From an uncultured Roseburia sp. (lineage in GTDB: Bacteria; Bacillota; Clostridia; Lachnospirales; Lachnospiraceae), in NCBI GenBank assembly GCA_905206195.1, contig CAJLGN010000124.1, positions 1 to 5,393 of the forward strand: 5,393 nucleotides of DNA, written 5' to 3'. Below the pieces are notes generated by a model. It was not told the DNA's origin and did not search any database. It saw only the letters and a list, made by a program, of their open reading frames with translations. Below are positions 5,134 to 5,393 of this stretch, in pieces; the first letter of the stretch is position 1, and every line of letters starts with the position of its first letter. The position numbers and the translations under genes were made by a program.

Positions 5134-5393
5134 CTACAGCATCCACGCAAACATACGCAGTTGATATAAGAAGTTTACGGCCCCAAGTGAAGCAAGGATT
5201 CCGTACATCGCATTGCGCCACCGAACCTTCCGAATGCCAAACGCCAGAGACAGAATCACAAACAAATACAAAATATTGGTCAAATAGTACACTCTAGCTC
5301 CCGAGGCGTACATGGTCGGAGAAAAGAACATGATCGCCTCGCTCGCAATCCCTGCCAGATAAGCGAGCAACAGTGTGATCTGACATCCCGATG
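5134..5393 (-). CDS. Polytopic membrane protein, C-terminal part (runs off the right edge)
   Basis: The frame is open to the window edge on the minus strand, through SGCQITLLLAYLAG, with no stop upstream, so the 86 residues seen are the C-terminal end of a longer protein; a TTG or other start inside the window is unlikely. It ends at TAG (5136-5134). Three hydrophobic segments are visible: about LLLAYLAGIASEAIMFF, YYLTNILYLFVILSLAFGI, and AMYGILASLGAVNFLY, separated by the short charged loop RKVRWRN. The SPTMYASGARVYY motif, a short loop with an Arg between two membrane segments, recalls clostridial multi-pass membrane proteins of the DUF6056 type, but I cannot confirm that. Function unknown. 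The spacer to htrA (141 bp) shows no convincing terminator, so readthrough into htrA is possible. Confidence 0.7.
   Translation of the reverse strand, partial: SGCQITLLLAYLAGIASEAIMFFSPTMYASGARVYYLTNILYLFVILSLAFGIRKVRWRNAMYGILASLGAVNFLYQLRMFAWML

Noticed and set aside
5109..5137. Terminator after the membrane-protein gene
   Set aside because: The only stem is GGAG/CTCC (4 bp) and it is followed by A residues rather than T residues on the minus strand.

Overview
The window looks like chromosomal DNA from an anaerobic Firmicute, most likely a Lachnospiraceae-type gut Clostridium. The reasons are a clostridial-type crotonase (the butyrate-pathway crt gene), AGGAGG-type ribosome binding sites, intrinsic hairpin terminators, moderately GC-rich genes with AT-rich spacers, and a membrane-anchored HtrA protease with a long Gln/Tyr/Gly-rich cytoplasmic tail. 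The taxonomic placement is inference from protein style, not from a marker gene.

Layout, left to right. Positions 1-219 are non-coding: a possible promoter pointing left for a gene outside the window, then the crt promoter (TTGACA at 131-136), a near-perfect Rex operator at 173-190, and a strong ribosome binding site. crt (220-1023, +) is closed by a hairpin terminator (1087-1120), so it appears to be monocistronic. proC (1194-2009, +) and a cytoplasmic GH13 alpha-amylase-family glycosidase (2040-3350, +) are 30 bp apart and probably form a two-gene operon. A large hairpin (3372-3433) separates this operon from the convergent htrA gene (3457-4992, -), whose 5' end carries a 54-bp in-frame tandem repeat. 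After a 141-bp spacer, the C-terminal part of a polytopic membrane protein (5134-5393, -) runs off the right edge.

Functionally the window holds four complete housekeeping or metabolic genes and one partial one. crt dehydrates 3-hydroxybutyryl-CoA on the way to butyryl-CoA, and its Rex operator would tie it to the NADH/NAD+ ratio. ProC makes proline with NAD(P)H. The GH13 enzyme would process short malto-oligosaccharides in the cytoplasm. HtrA degrades or holds misfolded proteins outside the membrane. No mobile element, CRISPR array, RNA gene or defence system is visible, and I see no clear sign of a new multi-gene system. The most informative signals are the Rex operator on a stand-alone crt, the repeat-built HtrA tail, and the hairpins between genes.
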